Assembly (NCBI GenBank): GCA_963575745.1
Contig: CAUYUJ010016282.1
Location: forward strand, 1,544,872 to 1,608,871
Length of the DNA: 64,000 bases
Source: Prorocentrum cordatum
Taxonomy: Eukaryota; Sar; Dinophyceae; Prorocentrales; Prorocentraceae
Reading direction: 5' to 3'
Shown here: positions 1 to 11,149 of the stretch, in pieces
Layout of the letters: every line of letters begins with the position of its first letter
Numbering within the stretch: position 1 is the stretch's first letter
Translations under genes and position numbers: made by a program
Notes under the pieces: generated by a model
The model's database searches: none
Seen by the model: only the letters and a program-made list of their open reading frames with translations
Told to the model about the DNA's origin: nothing

Positions 1-170
1 CAGACCGGGAGCCTTGTGGCCTGCGGCTCTTCCCGCCGCCGTGCTGGGGTTGCGGTTGAAAGGCCTCTTGGATGTTTTCGGGCTTGTTGGGGCCTCTGTT
101 GGGCCTCTCGGGGGTCTCTGGGGGGCCTCTTCGGAGCGTCTGCGTGGGCTCTGGGACGCCCGCGGGCAGG
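1..170 (+). repeat. CTTGGGGCC-type minisatellite, copy 1
   Basis: Degenerate short-period repeat (about 10-12 bp) built on words such as GGCCTCTTGG and TTGGGGCCTC. The same family recurs at 11.15-11.79, 23.4-23.96, 31.7-31.8, 40.6-41.2, 51.7-52.0 and 63.0-63.2 kb. Apparent open frames here are by-products of the repeat. Confidence 0.6.
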
Positions 171-2486
171 TGCGCACCTCGCCCACCGCCCCCCCCCCCC
201 CCCCCTCTCCTCCCCAGGGCCCTCGGGGCTCCACCCCCCCTCGGCGGGGGGGGGGTCAAAGGGGAAAGGGCACCCCTTCGACTTCAGTGCGACGTTGCTA
301 CGGCATTCTCTAGCTGGCAGGCTCGAAGAGGAGGGCGGAGGGAAAAGGGGGCGACGGAGACGCAGGGAAAGAGGACAACGGACGCGTCGGCTGAGCGCGC
401 GCCGGCAGGGGGTCCACGCGCCGACGGGGTCGGCCGTCGTTCTGCCCGTCTTCAGATACAGCAGATGAAGCTGGGGGGGGGCTGACTGCGAGGGCGGGCA
501 GTTGCCGCCAGAGGAAAGAACATCCGAGGTGGGCCCCTCGACGAGGTGACGGGTTGAACGGCCGACGCGAGGGCCCGCAGGTCGTCGCGGACGGTCAGGA
601 TGGTTCTCGGCGTGGGCAAGGGGCAGCTCGCAGACGCCGACGAGCGGGGGCGGTCGAGTCAAAAACGCTCCAGCCCAAAAGGCATCGAGACATGCACCAA
701 CTGCGTTGCGATGTCACACCGCTCCGGCACTTGTCGGCCTCGGGCGCAGAAGGCCACGGCGCGGGCGGCCCCGGTACGAACGGCATTGTTTTTTTCTTTG
801 GCGACGCCGCCCGCGCCGCGGGCCTTCGGGGGCGAGGGCAGCGCGGGGCGCTGCGGGGCGCTGGGGGGCGGTTGAGCAAGGTTCCATCCACGGGGGCGAG
901 ATCGCAGCGGGTTCGGAGCGCTTGATCCCCGCCGCATTCCCCCCCGCGCGAGGGGGGCCCGGTGTCGGGGCCAGGCGGCCGGGGAACGCCGCCGGGCTGC
1001 AGCGCGCGAGGGGCTCGTCGGCGCGCGCGGACAGCCGCGGAGGAAGTGCCCCCCCATCCCGCGGCGCAGGCACTGCAGACCTTCCCGGCCGGTGACGATG
1101 GGGGCCTCTTCCAGGCTCCCTGGCAGGAACCCGCCATTGAGGCCCAGTGGGCTTCCACCCGGTGGCGAACCTCGTGGCAGACCCGACGGACAACCTGGGG
1201 GGCGCCCAGGCTGCGCCCTGATCCAAGCCGGGCGATCGGACGTTGGCGGCCCTCCTCGCCGAGCGCATGGGCGACGGGGCCCGCCCGGGGCGGCGCCGAC
1301 CTTGGAATGGCTACCGCGCGAGGGGGGCCAGAAGCGGGCCACCCCGGCAGCGTGGAGCCGACGGACTTGAACGAACGCGTCGGGATTCGCGCGGTAGCCG
1401 CGGGGCCGATGGGGCACGTGCCCTTCGCTATGACGCCGGTCACCAGAGGGCGCCGCGAGCCGATCGCCAAGTTTTGGGCGGCCGCTCCGCGGGGACAGCC
1501 CCGCTCAGCGCACCGCGGGCGAGGTCGCGCAGACGGAGCGGGAACCGCCGCAGCGGCGCCCCGGCCGGAGAAAACGCCGGCGAAGTGGCGGCTGCCCGCG
1601 CGCGGCCCAGGAGGCGGCCGTTCCGCGCGCCGAGGCGTGGCCGCGTGCGTAGGCGGCTCAAACCTCCCCGCGCCCGAGGGCCCCCCGCCCCCGACCCCGC
1701 GGTCCCTCCGCGGGGTCCTTGCGGCCACCTCGGTGGGCGATTGCGCTCTTGGTGGCAGTGGGCGTCGGGCCTGCGGGGGGCCCCGAGGCTCGGGGACAGG
1801 TCCCCGAGTCACTTTCCCGTGTGTCTTCGGGGCGGTCTCGGATATTTTCCATCCGGCGGGTCCTTCCACGGCGGGGGGGGGGCCCTCCGCCTTTTCGGGC
1901 GGCATTCGCCGCGTCCGCCGCGGACGGGGGCGGAGGTTCCACCGTGGGGGGGGGGGGGCTCCAACCGCCGAGATGCTTCTAGATAAAGGCTGGGCTGGGC
2001 GAGACCGCGCCCCCCCGGCTGCTGCGCGCGCGCGAGCGGCGCGCAGCAGCGTCGGCGTCGCAATAAGGGTGCGGGGCGGGGGCGCAGGGGGAAGGCGGCG
2101 GCGGCAATGTCCGCGGCGGGGGTGCCCAGCGCCCGCCTCTCATGTCTTGTTGTTTGTGCCCACATTTGGTTCTGCGGATGCATCATTTCCGTCGCAGAGA
2201 AGTGGCGCGCCCCTTGTGCCAACGCGAATGTGCATCTTCTTCCTTGCCCGACGTATGTGGCCATCTGGGTTTAGGCTCTTGGTCGTTTGTGAAATAACCC
2301 ACCCACAACCACTTCGGTGCATCAAGTGCCTGGGGGTGGGAGGCGCCCTGCGTGCAGGCCCCCCCCGCGCTGCCAACCATGGAGCAAGGGGCCGTCGTCC
2401 CCGCGCCATTCCATGTCTACCGCTATGAGAGCCCATCGTGGAGACCAGTGGATATTTCAACTAAAGATTTCCCAGTCTAATTCCAG
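171..2486. other. GC-rich stretch without a supportable gene
   Basis: Long open frames exist on both strands (for example 962-2428 plus and 595-1905 minus), but they overlap one another, are Arg/Pro/Gly/Ala-rich and show no motif I recognise. In DNA this GC-rich, stop codons are scarce and such frames arise by chance. A T-rich tract at about 786-798 reads as an A-rich tract on the minus strand and could be an old retroposon tail, which I cannot confirm. Confidence 0.4.
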
Positions 2487-2513
2487 CCCCCCCCCCCCCC
2501 CCCCCCCCCCCCC
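2487..2513. repeat. Poly-C tract of 27 bases
   Basis: An uninterrupted run of C. Homopolymers like this recur inside the TE-A elements and are also the places where assembly length errors are most likely. Confidence 0.9.
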
Positions 2514-2859
2514 ACCTGCATCATCCATCCCCCCATCGTGTCTCCCTCTTCTCCTCTTGGTGCTTGTTCCGTGTCCAGGTATTGTCTTCTTTGCTTCTCG
2601 CATTCCACGTCAGCCCCCTTCCGCTGGGTCGTTCCCTCAGTATTCCCTTCGAGTTCCTTTAGGTTGTTCTCGTTGCCCACCGCGGCGCGACGCCGTGGAC
2701 AGACTTCGGTGCCTCGTGCAAGCGCTGGCGTAGGGCGTGGCTCGTTTCTCCCCTGGCCCTGCGTCTGGCGCTTGTTTGTCGGTCAAAAACTAGGGCGACC
2801 ACGACGGGCAATGATGGGCGCCGAGGATGAAAGGGGAGCAGGACAGGGCAGGGCGGAGG

Positions 2860-3335
2860 AGGAAGAGGAGGAGGAGGACGACGACGAGGCTGGAGGGATA
2901 CGGAGGGCGCAGAGAGGGGGCGCGAAAGGAGGAGGAGGAGACGAAGGAATATGAACAGCAGTATGAGGTTGGAAGCAAAGAGCGCAAGGAAGATGAGAAT
3001 GGACAAAAAGGGAATGACGCCGACGAGGCAGGGACGGTGGGGGGGAGGAGGAGGAGGAACGCAGCGACGCAGACGAGGAGGGGGGATGAGGCGCACGTGC
3101 GGAGTGGGCGCGTTGGAGCAGCAGTCAGGCGGAGGAATATGATGATGATGCTTCTGCTGTGATGATGATGATGACTGCGATGGTGACTACGACGATGGCG
3201 ATGATGATGTCCATGGTGATGCTGGCGGGGAAGATTATGGTGATGACGAAGGCGGCGTTGATGGTGATATTGGGGATGAGGATGATGGCGGCGGCGATGT
3301 TGCCGATGATGATGGTGATATGGATGAGGAAGGGG
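2860..3335 (+). repeat. GAG-rich then GAT-rich low-complexity DNA
   Basis: GAGGAG-type sequence (2860-3110) passes into degenerate GATGATG/ACGATGG sequence (3137-3335). It lies just 5' of the LINE A remnant. No credible protein. Confidence 0.7.
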
Positions 3336-3599
3336 CGTGGAGGAGAGGCTTCCGGCAGGGTTCTGTCACGCCCAATGTGAAACCTTAGTTTGCAGCCACC
3401 GTTTGTCGCCAGTGGAATGCGTGGGCTGCCGAAACATGGTTTCCAATCGAGTCGCGGTGTGGAGGTGGAACTGGAGAAGGGAAAGGATGACGATGAGGAA
3501 GAGGAGGAGGGCGGACGGAACATTGGACAGCAGTGGGCAGCAGGCATTGGCTCAAGAGTCGATCCGACACACAGTTTCGGGACCTTTTTGCCCGCCACG

Positions 3600-4720
3600 C
3601 TCGCTCCGCCTCTCTGGGCCAGCAGCGCAGCCATTGCTTCTTCGGGTGATGGCGACGCGCGAAGGCCTTGCACCCCTCTCGGGCAGTTGTTCAAACAGCA
3701 TGGGGCACAGAGTCCGCTTCGTAAAATGGACGGGCTCGATGCTGACAGTGGACGAGCCGATGAACTTCAACTACAGCAGCGCCAACAACGTCGAGGAGAA
3801 CTTCTTGGTCTCCCAGGAGCCGCCGCTCTCGCCAACGAGCCTCCAACCGCTGGAGCTTTGGGAAGAATTCCACGCGCGCAGTTGGACCCCATTCGGAAGG
3901 ATATCATCGCTATCAAGCAGCACGGCGTGTCCCAGCACGACGTGCAAACGCGCGGAGGCACCCCTGCAATCTAACATAGACGACCTCGCGAAGTGGCTGA
4001 AGTTCTGGAATCAAAGTTCTCTCAGGACCACCATCTGCGATAACGGCATCCAGCGTAACCATCGACGCAAACGCCCAGACAAAGATGATGGAGCTCGAAC
4101 GGGAAGTTGCCGCATTGCGCAATGGTTCGGGCGCATGCTCTGTTGCCCGCGCGAGCACGACACAGAAAAAGAGAGCTTGCAGCAGCCTTGGCGAAAGTGC
4201 ATGGTTTCAGGGATATTGCGGCTGCTACCGAATGGATCGCTGAGACATCGAATCGTTTGTCCATGCGCCGCCAGTTAGCATGCACGTCAAAGGCCAGTTC
4301 AGGGGCATTATGTTTTTGGAATAGAAATCGGCTGACGACAAAGACAAGGCCGTCAATGGATACCGAAGCGTTACGACAGAACTGGTAAAACTTACGGTAA
4401 AACCATATGGGCTACCCCCGACCGGATGTCTCTGGCGAGAGCCGCGCGCATCATGCGTTTCGGCTTTAAGTACATGTTGAAGCACACAATGGCTATTCAC
4501 TATCCCATGCGCGTGGACGAAGCGTCTTACCAGCGCGCGGCTGCGATTGGAGGGGGGTTGGCTTTGCCCGCGAAGATCGACGAGAACAGGGCCATGAGGA
4601 CATGGTCTAAAGAACGTGAAGCTTGGCGAGGTCTACGAAACCGCGCGAGGCTCCATGAGCTCATTGCGGCCTGCGACGGGGGGAAGGGCGTCGAAAGGAA
4701 ACGCAAAACGGTCGAAGTCG
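3600..4720 (+). pseudogene. LINE A N-terminal (ORF1-like) region
   Basis: Short overlapping frames contain segments resembling the region before the endonuclease in dinoflagellate LINEs: a coiled-coil-like stretch (MELEREVAALRNGSG near 4090), then RHDTEKERACSSLG and GQFRGIMFLE. Frames change repeatedly and stops interrupt. No catalytic motif is present, so the assignment relies on position and on a general likeness. It could be unrelated sequence. Confidence 0.35.
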
Positions 4721-5169
4721 GGTTCGTGGCAGGCATTTGCCGCAATTACCAGTGCGAGAGCAGTTGTTCCGACCGATGCCGGGCCGAAAGTATTGCGTTC
4801 CAAGCAGGTGGTCTCGCCCTGCATCGCGACGCCCCCCGACCGCCCCCGCCGCGCGCGCTTGCGCTGGGAGAAGATGCCGCAGAAGATGCGCATTCCTATA
4901 ATGGTGCACTCTATTTTCACCCTGGCATTCGAATGCGCGCCGAGCGGGCGGGCGCCCGAGCCGTCGCGGAGGGCGCGCGCCGTCCGCGGGCGAAGCTGCC
5001 ATGCCCAGCGCATGCTCTCATACCTCTTCTCGCGCGCGGCTACAGCCTCGCGGCGAACGCCGCGCGCGCGGGGGCGATGTAGGCCCGCGTCTCCATTTGC
5101 CTCGTGGCCCGCGAGCGGGTGCCCTAGATCCCCCCTCCCGCGCCCTCCCCCCGACGCCGTCGCCCCCGC

Positions 5170-5940
5170 CCTGGCAGCGACGACTCCATGCAAAGTGGCG
5201 ACTTGGAGCGCGCGAGGCATCGCAGGTGCAAAAATTGAGGATATAATCGTGCGCGTGGGAAGATTTGGCGTCGACATCGCCGGCGCAAGAGACGCGCCGA
5301 GCGACGGCAGAGCTTCTCGGCGCGAGCTGCTTCAAATTATTTGCCGAGAGAGATCGACGACGACAAAGTGCGGGCTGGATTTTTGATATAAATCGCTTCT
5401 GCGCCGACGCTCGGCAAAGGCTTGCCGGCAGAGATGGGGCCGACTGGCGTGGGTGAAACTAGACATCGGCACTGGGATTATTGCATTTATCACTGGTTGT
5501 GATCTTGATAACCCTCAGCCATCGCCAGATAGTCGCCATTTTTACCCCGAGTTGGACTTGACTCACCGCGCTTGCCACGCAACTGCTGGGGGGCTTCCCG
5601 CGGGCGACGACTTCAACGCCAGAGTGGGGGCGGCTCAGCCGGGGGGGCAAGGTTGCGCGGGAGACCGGGGTTGGGGGCGGCGCCCGCTGCTCCGGGCGGG
5701 GCAGCCCCATCGAGACTTGATGGTGGATTTCTGCGCGAGTGGCCACATTCAGATCGCTCGCATGTCTACGCAGCAGCCGCTGGACGATAAAATTCAGCAT
5801 CTTGGATCTGTTTCTATGCGAGGCCCCTTTGCGAACGCGCATGGTCGCGCTGGGGCGCCGCCGAGACGCGGCGCTCGACGCAGATCGTCGCTTGTTGATT
5901 GCTACATTATCGATGCCAAGAGACGCCCAGACCACATGTT
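5170..5940 (+). pseudogene. LINE A endonuclease (EEP) domain remnant
   Basis: The EEP domain nicks target DNA for target-primed reverse transcription. The start is marked by KVATWSARGIAGAKIEDII (about 5193-5250), which aligns with the usual TWNVRGL start; Asn is replaced by Ser. Further on are GDDFNARVG (about 5608), equivalent to the GDFNARVG metal-binding motif, then DFCASGHIQIA and DCYIIDAKR, the usual order in RTE-like EEP domains. The pieces lie in different frames, so the domain is dead. Recognition of the family is fairly secure, the exact clade is not. Confidence 0.65.
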
Positions 5941-6059
5941 CAAAAGGGCGTCCAAACAGGCGGGCCGCGCAATGTCCGATGGCTTTGAATGCCTGCGTGG
6001 AGCCCTCGTTAGAAAACGCGCCCTAGGCGACGGCGGAGCCCATTAGCGCGCGCGATATG

Positions 6060-6424
6060 CGGGGCTACGGGGGGGCAGCAGTGCACATCGCATACGATGC
6101 TTTGCCGAAGAGGCAACATGACGTTGCCGAGCCATGGATCGCGCGAGCCGCGGTCGGCCCGATCGACCGGCGCAGCCGCGCATGGGCAGCCAGCGACAAC
6201 GCCGAGGAGAGGAGATTGTTGAGACAAGTCAGCGACGCGCTCAAACGTGACAAGACAGTTTGGGTGGATGCGCAGATGTCGAATGGAAGATCGCATTCCC
6301 CCAGGAAAATTGCTGGCCCAAGCCTCGCCGGCAGAGAAGACTCAAAGACGCGAGTGGCGGATTGGTCGACAGCGTTCAAAGAGCAGCGCAGTGGCCAGGT
6401 ATCTGGAGAAGGTGCAATGGAAAG
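6060..6424 (+). pseudogene. LINE A linker upstream of the reverse transcriptase
   Basis: The plus-strand reading ends in SSAVARYLEKVQWK, like the stretch that precedes the RT in RTE-like LINE polyproteins. It stops abruptly at 6424, where TE-A begins, and the following codons (V-R-P-A-Q-L-V-D-D-D-P) appear at 7589, after the element. This gives the reading frame of the uninterrupted ancestor. Confidence 0.6.
6415..6424 (+). repeat. Target-site duplication of TE-A copy 1, left
   Basis: CAATGGAAAG, identical to 7580-7589 on the other side of the element. Ten base pairs is a length typical of Mutator-like transposons. Confidence 0.8.
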
Positions 6425-7579
6425 AAAGAGCGTGTTCTACCGCTGCTGGCGGAAAACCGGGGGGGGTCACTACCGGTTCGAACTCCCCCCCCCCCCCCAC
6501 CGGAAAACCGGGGGGGGTCACTGCCGGTTCGAACCCTCCCCCCCCCCCCCCCCCCAGCTCATCATGAAAAGGGGGGGGGGTCACTGCCGGTTCGACCCCC
6601 CCCCCCCTCGAAAACCGAGTGGGGGTGCGGACAGTGGTGGGGGCGGTGTTGGCGGGGACAGTGGTGAGGGGACAGTGGTGGGGACAGTGGGGGGACAGTG
6701 GGACAGTGGGGACGGTAGTGGTGGGGACAGTGGTGGGGACAATGGTGGGAACAGGGGGGGCAGTGGACAGTGGTGGGAACGGTGGTGGTGGGGACAGTGG
6801 TGTGGGGACACTGGGAATGAGGTGGAAACGCTGGGACAGTGGAGGGTACAATGGTGGTGGGGACACTGGTAAAGGCGGTGGCGAGGACGGCGGTGGGACA
6901 ATGGGACAGAGGTACAGTGGGGACAGCGGTGGGGACAGTGGGGACAGTGGTGGAAACAGTGGGACAGCTCAGTGGGACAGCGGAGGAGTCAGTGGGACAG
7001 TGGGGACAGTGGGGATAGGCAGTAGTTGGGTCCGTGGAGACAGTGGGGAGAGTGGAACCGTGGTGGGAACAGTTGTGGAAACAGTGGGGACAGTGCGACA
7101 GTGGTGGGGGCACTGGTGGGGACAATAGGGACGGTGGTGGAACCAGCGGGGACAGTGGTGGTGAGGACAGTGGTGCTGGGAACAACAGTGGGGGGTGTGA
7201 TGCGAGCGGCGGTAGGGGCCGGGAGTCGTTTGCTGGCGGTGCGTGGGGGGGGGGGGGGGGTTCGAACCGGTAGTGACCCCCCTCCGGTTTTCGAGGGGGG
7301 GGGGGGAAGGGGGGTTCCAACCGGTAGTGACCCCCCCCCGGTTTTCCGGATCCGAAGGGGCGGGGGGGGGGGGTTCGAACCGGTAGTGACCCCCCCCCCC
7401 CGTTTTCGATGGGGAGGGGGGGGGGGGGGGGGGGGAGGGGGTGGTTTTGCCGGGAGGGAGGGGGGGGGGGAGGGGTTCCAGCAGGGGGGGGGGATTTTCG
7501 GAGGGGGGGGAAGGGGCGGGTTCCGGAGGAAAAGGTTGGCAATTTTCCACAGTAAAGCGGCGGTGGATCACGCTCTCTC
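6425..7579 (+). mobile_element. TE-A copy 1: TIR element filled with minisatellite
   Basis: Terminal inverted repeats: the left end contains AGAGCGTGTTCTACCGCTG and the right end, read on the minus strand, AGAGCGTGATCCACCGCCG (about 18 of 21 matches). Inside each end are two or three modules of a G or C homopolymer followed by the palindrome GGTTCGAACC and GTCACTACC. The centre (6620-7180) is a GGGGACAGTGG minisatellite of about 11-12 bp period. There is no transposase, so the element would be non-autonomous. It interrupts LINE A and is flanked by an exact 10-bp duplication. Related copies lie at 48.06-48.74, 48.84-49.64 and 63.42-63.68 kb. Confidence 0.8.
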
Positions 7580-7589
7580 CAATGGAAAG
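7580..7589 (+). repeat. Target-site duplication of TE-A copy 1, right
   Basis: Second copy of CAATGGAAAG. Reading on from it in frame gives Q-W-K-V-R-P-A-Q-L, which continues the LINE A protein interrupted at 6424. Confidence 0.8.
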
Positions 7590-8620
7590 TAAGACCGGCA
7601 CAATTAGTCGACGACGACCCCATTGGAAACCCACCGTCAGCTCCGGATGGAAATGCCACAACAGAATAGGCAATACAAGCTATGCGTAATCTTGAGCTTG
7701 GCAAAGCTTGTGGAATGGATGAGATGCCAGCCGATTGTTGGAAGGCTACTACCACGGACCTGGGCGGGCTCGAATGGCCAACGGATTTGCGCGATAAATG
7801 TTGGAACGAGGAGGCCGCGCCAGAGGAATGGAAGGCATCCATCATCTCGACAATCTACAAGAACAAAGGCGCCTTCGACAACTGCGACAATAATCATCCA
7901 ATCAGTCTGCCGCGCGTGGCCTAGCCTACAAGCTCACGGCAGCGTTCATCTTGCTGCGGCCGCAGGGCGCTGGGCGCCAACGCAGTTCGGCCTCCGCCGG
8001 GGGCGCGGGACATCGCGCGTGCTGCGTGCATTTCGTCGTTGCATCGGGTGGGCATCTGCAGACAAGCGCGGGGGGGGCGTGGCCTTCGTCGCGCTGGATT
8101 AGAAAGAGGCTCCCGACTCGATCAACGTGGCCGCGCTGTCGGAGGCGCTGCGGAACTTCGGGGTCTTGGGCCGCGCCCCGCAGATCATTGGCAACATTTG
8201 CGGCGGCGGAGCATTCCGCGTTGCCGATGTGCGACGGCGATCTACAGAGAGACGCCAATGTTCTGGAATCTCGCAGGGGCGCCCATTGCCCCTGCTCTTG
8301 TTCGCGACGGCAATGGCGATGGCTATCCGGGGCGCCCCGCGCCGCGCAGAGGCTGGAGTGCGACGAGCTTTGATGGGCGAGTCTTTGGCTATATTTTTGC
8401 ATGCGGGCGACACTTTGTCGGCGGGCCGCAACCTGGATCAACTTCGAGGTCCGCTGGCAGAGATCGCTCGCGCATGAGCTCGGCACTGGAACAAGTATCA
8501 ACTTATGCCAGTTCGCTGCGACATCAACCTTTGCGCGCCTAGTGGCGATCAAATCCAACCGCGAGACCCGGTATATCGTGGAGCCGCGCCGTCTAGCCCC
8601 GGGCAATTATCTGTAGAATT
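7580..8620 (+). pseudogene. LINE A reverse transcriptase remnant
   Basis: RT copies element RNA into DNA at the nicked target. Visible blocks: LGKACGMDEMPADCWKA (finger region, GKAPGxDGIPAExWK class), PEEWKASIISTIYKNKG, NNHPISLPRVA (equivalent to NYRPISL), FGLRRGRGTS, FVALD then a stop then KEAPDSINV (motif A), and CSGISQGRPLPLLLF (motif B, normally QGCPLSPLLF). The catalytic YADD box is replaced by LHAGDT, losing an aspartate. Reading moves from frame 2 to 1 to 3, with in-frame stops at 7667 and 8100. The protein is certainly inactive. Confidence 0.75.
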
Positions 8621-8749
8621 GAGCAGAAGATTCGGAACTGCTTGGGGTGAGTCCTGCAAATGCGCTCCCCTGGAAGCAGTCGCCAATCAGTGCTGTTAGA
8701 AAGCAGTTTTTCAAGCATTAGTGACAAGTAAAGCTGTGCATTCGCTGAG

Positions 8750-9140
8750 TTCGGCGCGGCTCAACACATCTGAGCGCAGGAGGTTAGATGGCTTCCGAGC
8801 GAGGTGCCTGCGTCGCATCTCGCATGCTCCCCGCGCTTAGTTGTCAAGAACTTTCAACGAGCAGGTGCCGTTGCAATCAGGCCGACAGCCCTACGCGGTG
8901 CAGCTGTTACGGTCTCAACTGCTGTGGCTTGGCAGAGTATGCAGGGCGACGGGTTCAGATTTCTCGCGGCGCTTCACCTTCGAACCAGGAAGCGCGCGAC
9001 CAGCCGCAGACGCGCGCGATCGCGCAGGATCCCGGCTCAGAAATGAATGGGCCAAGTGTATATACCAAGCCGTCGTTGCGCATTTCGCGCGTAAAACTGC
9101 AATAGTGCAGTGTGCCAGCGAACCCGCAGCGCGGCATCAA
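8750..9140 (+). pseudogene. LINE A C-terminal domain remnant
   Basis: Reading ERRRLDGFRARCLRRISHAP, then SRTFNEQVPLQSGRQPY, then LLRSQLLWLGRV matches the tail common to RTE-like LINEs (DxFHxRCLRRIL, SNxEVxxRAG, LxxxQLxWLGHV). The domain lies in its expected place 3' of the RT, which supports the reading of 3.6-9.1 kb as one element. The 3' end is not defined; pyrimidine-rich sequence follows from about 9160. Confidence 0.6.
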
Positions 9141-10369
9141 TTTGTCATTGATTTTGCGTCTCTCCCCCCCTTCAAGCCCTCGCCCCCCCTCCTCCTCCTT
9201 TTTCCCCCTGCGGCGCAAGAGGTGCATTAGAGAGTAGGCGCGCCGCTTCCCCCGCAAAGCGGTGAGAAGAGGCTGGCAGCTGTCACTTTCGCCCGCGCGT
9301 TCCGGCGCATGGCTTGTCTGAGGGGGCAGGAGGAAGAGTGGGGGGGGGGGGCAGGATAAGGCGCTCCGCGTTCGCCCTCCCCTGCGCTCGCTCCGCGCTT
9401 TGGCCGGCCCTCGTTTCCCCATCTTCTCGTCCCTGCTCCTCGTGCCCGTTCGTGCCCCCCTCGTCCGTGTCCCCCCCTTTCTCCCTCCGATCCCTTCTCT
9501 GGCGTCCTCTCCCGCGTTCACCCGCCTTGCCCCTTCCCTCCTGCCAATCGTCGTCGTGGGTGTTGTCGTCGCCCCCGTTCTCCTGCCGCCCCTACTCCTT
9601 CCCCTTCCTCCCCTGGGCTTCCGCGCGTGCCGCGCACAGTGCCCCCCCTTTTCGGCCATCCTTCCCTCTGCCGTGGGATTCGGCATGATCGGCGAACGCG
9701 GCCACTGGAAGCTCGCGCTGGCGCTGTTGGGCCAAATACTTCGGCGTGGGTCTCCGGATCGCCCCCCTCGGTTCCCGCAGGCGCGTGTGCTGCGGTGTCC
9801 GCCTCTGCCTCCGCTGCGACAGCAAGAGCTTTGAGACCCGGAAGTGCTTCTTCTGCCGAGAGGACGCATGGATGGGGCGGGGAGGAGGAGGAGGAGGAGG
9901 AGGAGGAGGAGGAGGAGTGCCAGACTCAACACACGATGCGCCCTCCCGTCTCAAGTCCGCTGTTTCCAATAAGTCCCATACAAGCCTTGCATGTCACATA
10001 CGGAATTCACTTTGAAAGACGAGCACGTTCTGAGCGCGCCATTCAGCCGAGGGCCCCGTTTTGACAAACAAGTCGTTACATATTTTTAGCGGGTGATGGC
10101 GAATGCGAACAAGTATAATAATCGAGCGTGTAAGTGTTTGTCGCTCAAACATTGAAGCCCCTCAGCAGTGCAACTGTTACGCAATTTTCACGTCTGGCCA
10201 TTACTGATGAGCGAGTCTCACGCGAAAACCTTCTTTTACTTGGAGCAGCCCTGGACTACATACTGTTGAGCGTGAAGTCTTCAAGGGTGCGGAATGAGCA
10301 ACTGCGCGAAAGGCCCATTTTCAACGGAAACCGCCCTCCATCCGTTTTATTGTTGCATGCTGCGAGGAC
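9141..10369. other. Pyrimidine-rich and unassigned sequence
   Basis: 9160-9620 is C/T-rich on the plus strand, one of the few stretches with that polarity. 9880-9917 is a pure GGA run. 10020-10370 is AT-richer than its surroundings and holds no convincing gene. Confidence 0.5.
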
Positions 10370-10800
10370 GAATGCTCGCGGCGCTAACGCGTGAGCAGCA
10401 TCACAAATAAACGACCGGACCTCCACCTCTGACGCTGTTGCAAGTTTTAACGACAAACGTGCGCGGGCTGAGGCGAAAACCGCATTTTGGAAACAATCCG
10501 CCCTGCGTCAATGAAACTGCTGCAATTATTCAAAACGAATGTTTGCGGCGCTTGGGCGAGAATCGCTATTTTGAAACCACCGGCGGTTCAAATTCTGAAA
10601 CGAGTATACATGTTTCAGACGATTCTGCGCGGCGTTTACGCGAGAGTCGAATTTTGAAAACGCTTGGGGTTCCGAATTCTGAAACTTGTGTACATGTTTC
10701 ATACGATTTTGCGCAGCCTTTACGCGAGAGCCGTACTTTGAACACGACCGATGCTCCAATTTCGAATATTATGTATATCTTGCAGACGGAAGAGAGCGGC
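10370..10800 (+). repeat. Tandem repeat of about 83 bp, locus 1
   Basis: Four to five diverged units, each carrying GCGCGGCGTTTACGCGAGAG followed by an ATTTTGAAA word, at about 10459, 10543, 10627 and 10709. Most also carry a CGAATTCTGAAAC or GAAACTGCTGCAA segment. The same unit occurs at 42.2-42.47 kb. No protein is indicated. Confidence 0.7.
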
Positions 10801-11149
10801 GTTCAGGCGAGATGAAGCCGATTGGCTCTCTCCCCTTGAAGGTCTGAGTCGTTTTCAAGAGAGTCGATTGTAAGACGTCTCAAGCGAAACTCCTGGCTCA
10901 GCCTACGGACACGTAAGGTGGAAGGACAGGTGGAGTCATTGAAGATGCCTACGATGAATCACCGCCGCCCCTGCTGTTTGGAAACGCCTACGAGGCCGAA
11001 CGTTTTGGCCTGAGCTCGGCCAGTCTATCGGACTGTGTGTGTTTTTTTCCAACCGTCGTGGGAACCCGTCAGAGAACAGGTTGGCGGCGAAACAATAGGA
11101 GGAGAGGGGGGAAATGGAGGAGGAGGAGAAGGAAGAGGCAGGCCTCATG
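10801..11149. other. No gene or clear repeat seen
   Basis: Unassigned sequence between two repeat loci. It ends in a short GGAGGAGAAGG-rich stretch (11095-11140). Confidence 0.4.

Larger units (their letters stand above)
3600..9140 (+). mobile_element. LINE A: decayed non-LTR retrotransposon, interrupted
   Basis: Reading along the plus strand, parts of one non-LTR element appear in the expected order: an N-terminal/ORF1-like region, an apurinic-type endonuclease (EEP) domain, a linker, a reverse transcriptase, and a C-terminal domain with the LDGFRARCLRRI and LLWLGRV motifs seen in RTE/clade-I-like tails. All parts are broken by frame changes and stops. A 1.15-kb TE-A element splits the linker from the RT. 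Both outer ends are uncertain; I saw neither a clear target duplication nor a tail. The element is an inactive relic. Confidence 0.75.

Noticed and set aside
595-2428. Long open frames on both strands (up to 488 codons)
   Set aside because: Very high GC leaves few stop codons. The frames overlap, are Arg/Pro/Gly-rich and show no domain, and neither strand is favoured by any other evidence.
6463-7400. Repeated GGTTCGAACC motifs resembling the T-arm of tRNA genes
   Set aside because: They are embedded in G/C homopolymers, with no acceptor stem, anticodon arm or D-arm at proper spacing. The motif is palindromic and part of the TE-A repeat.
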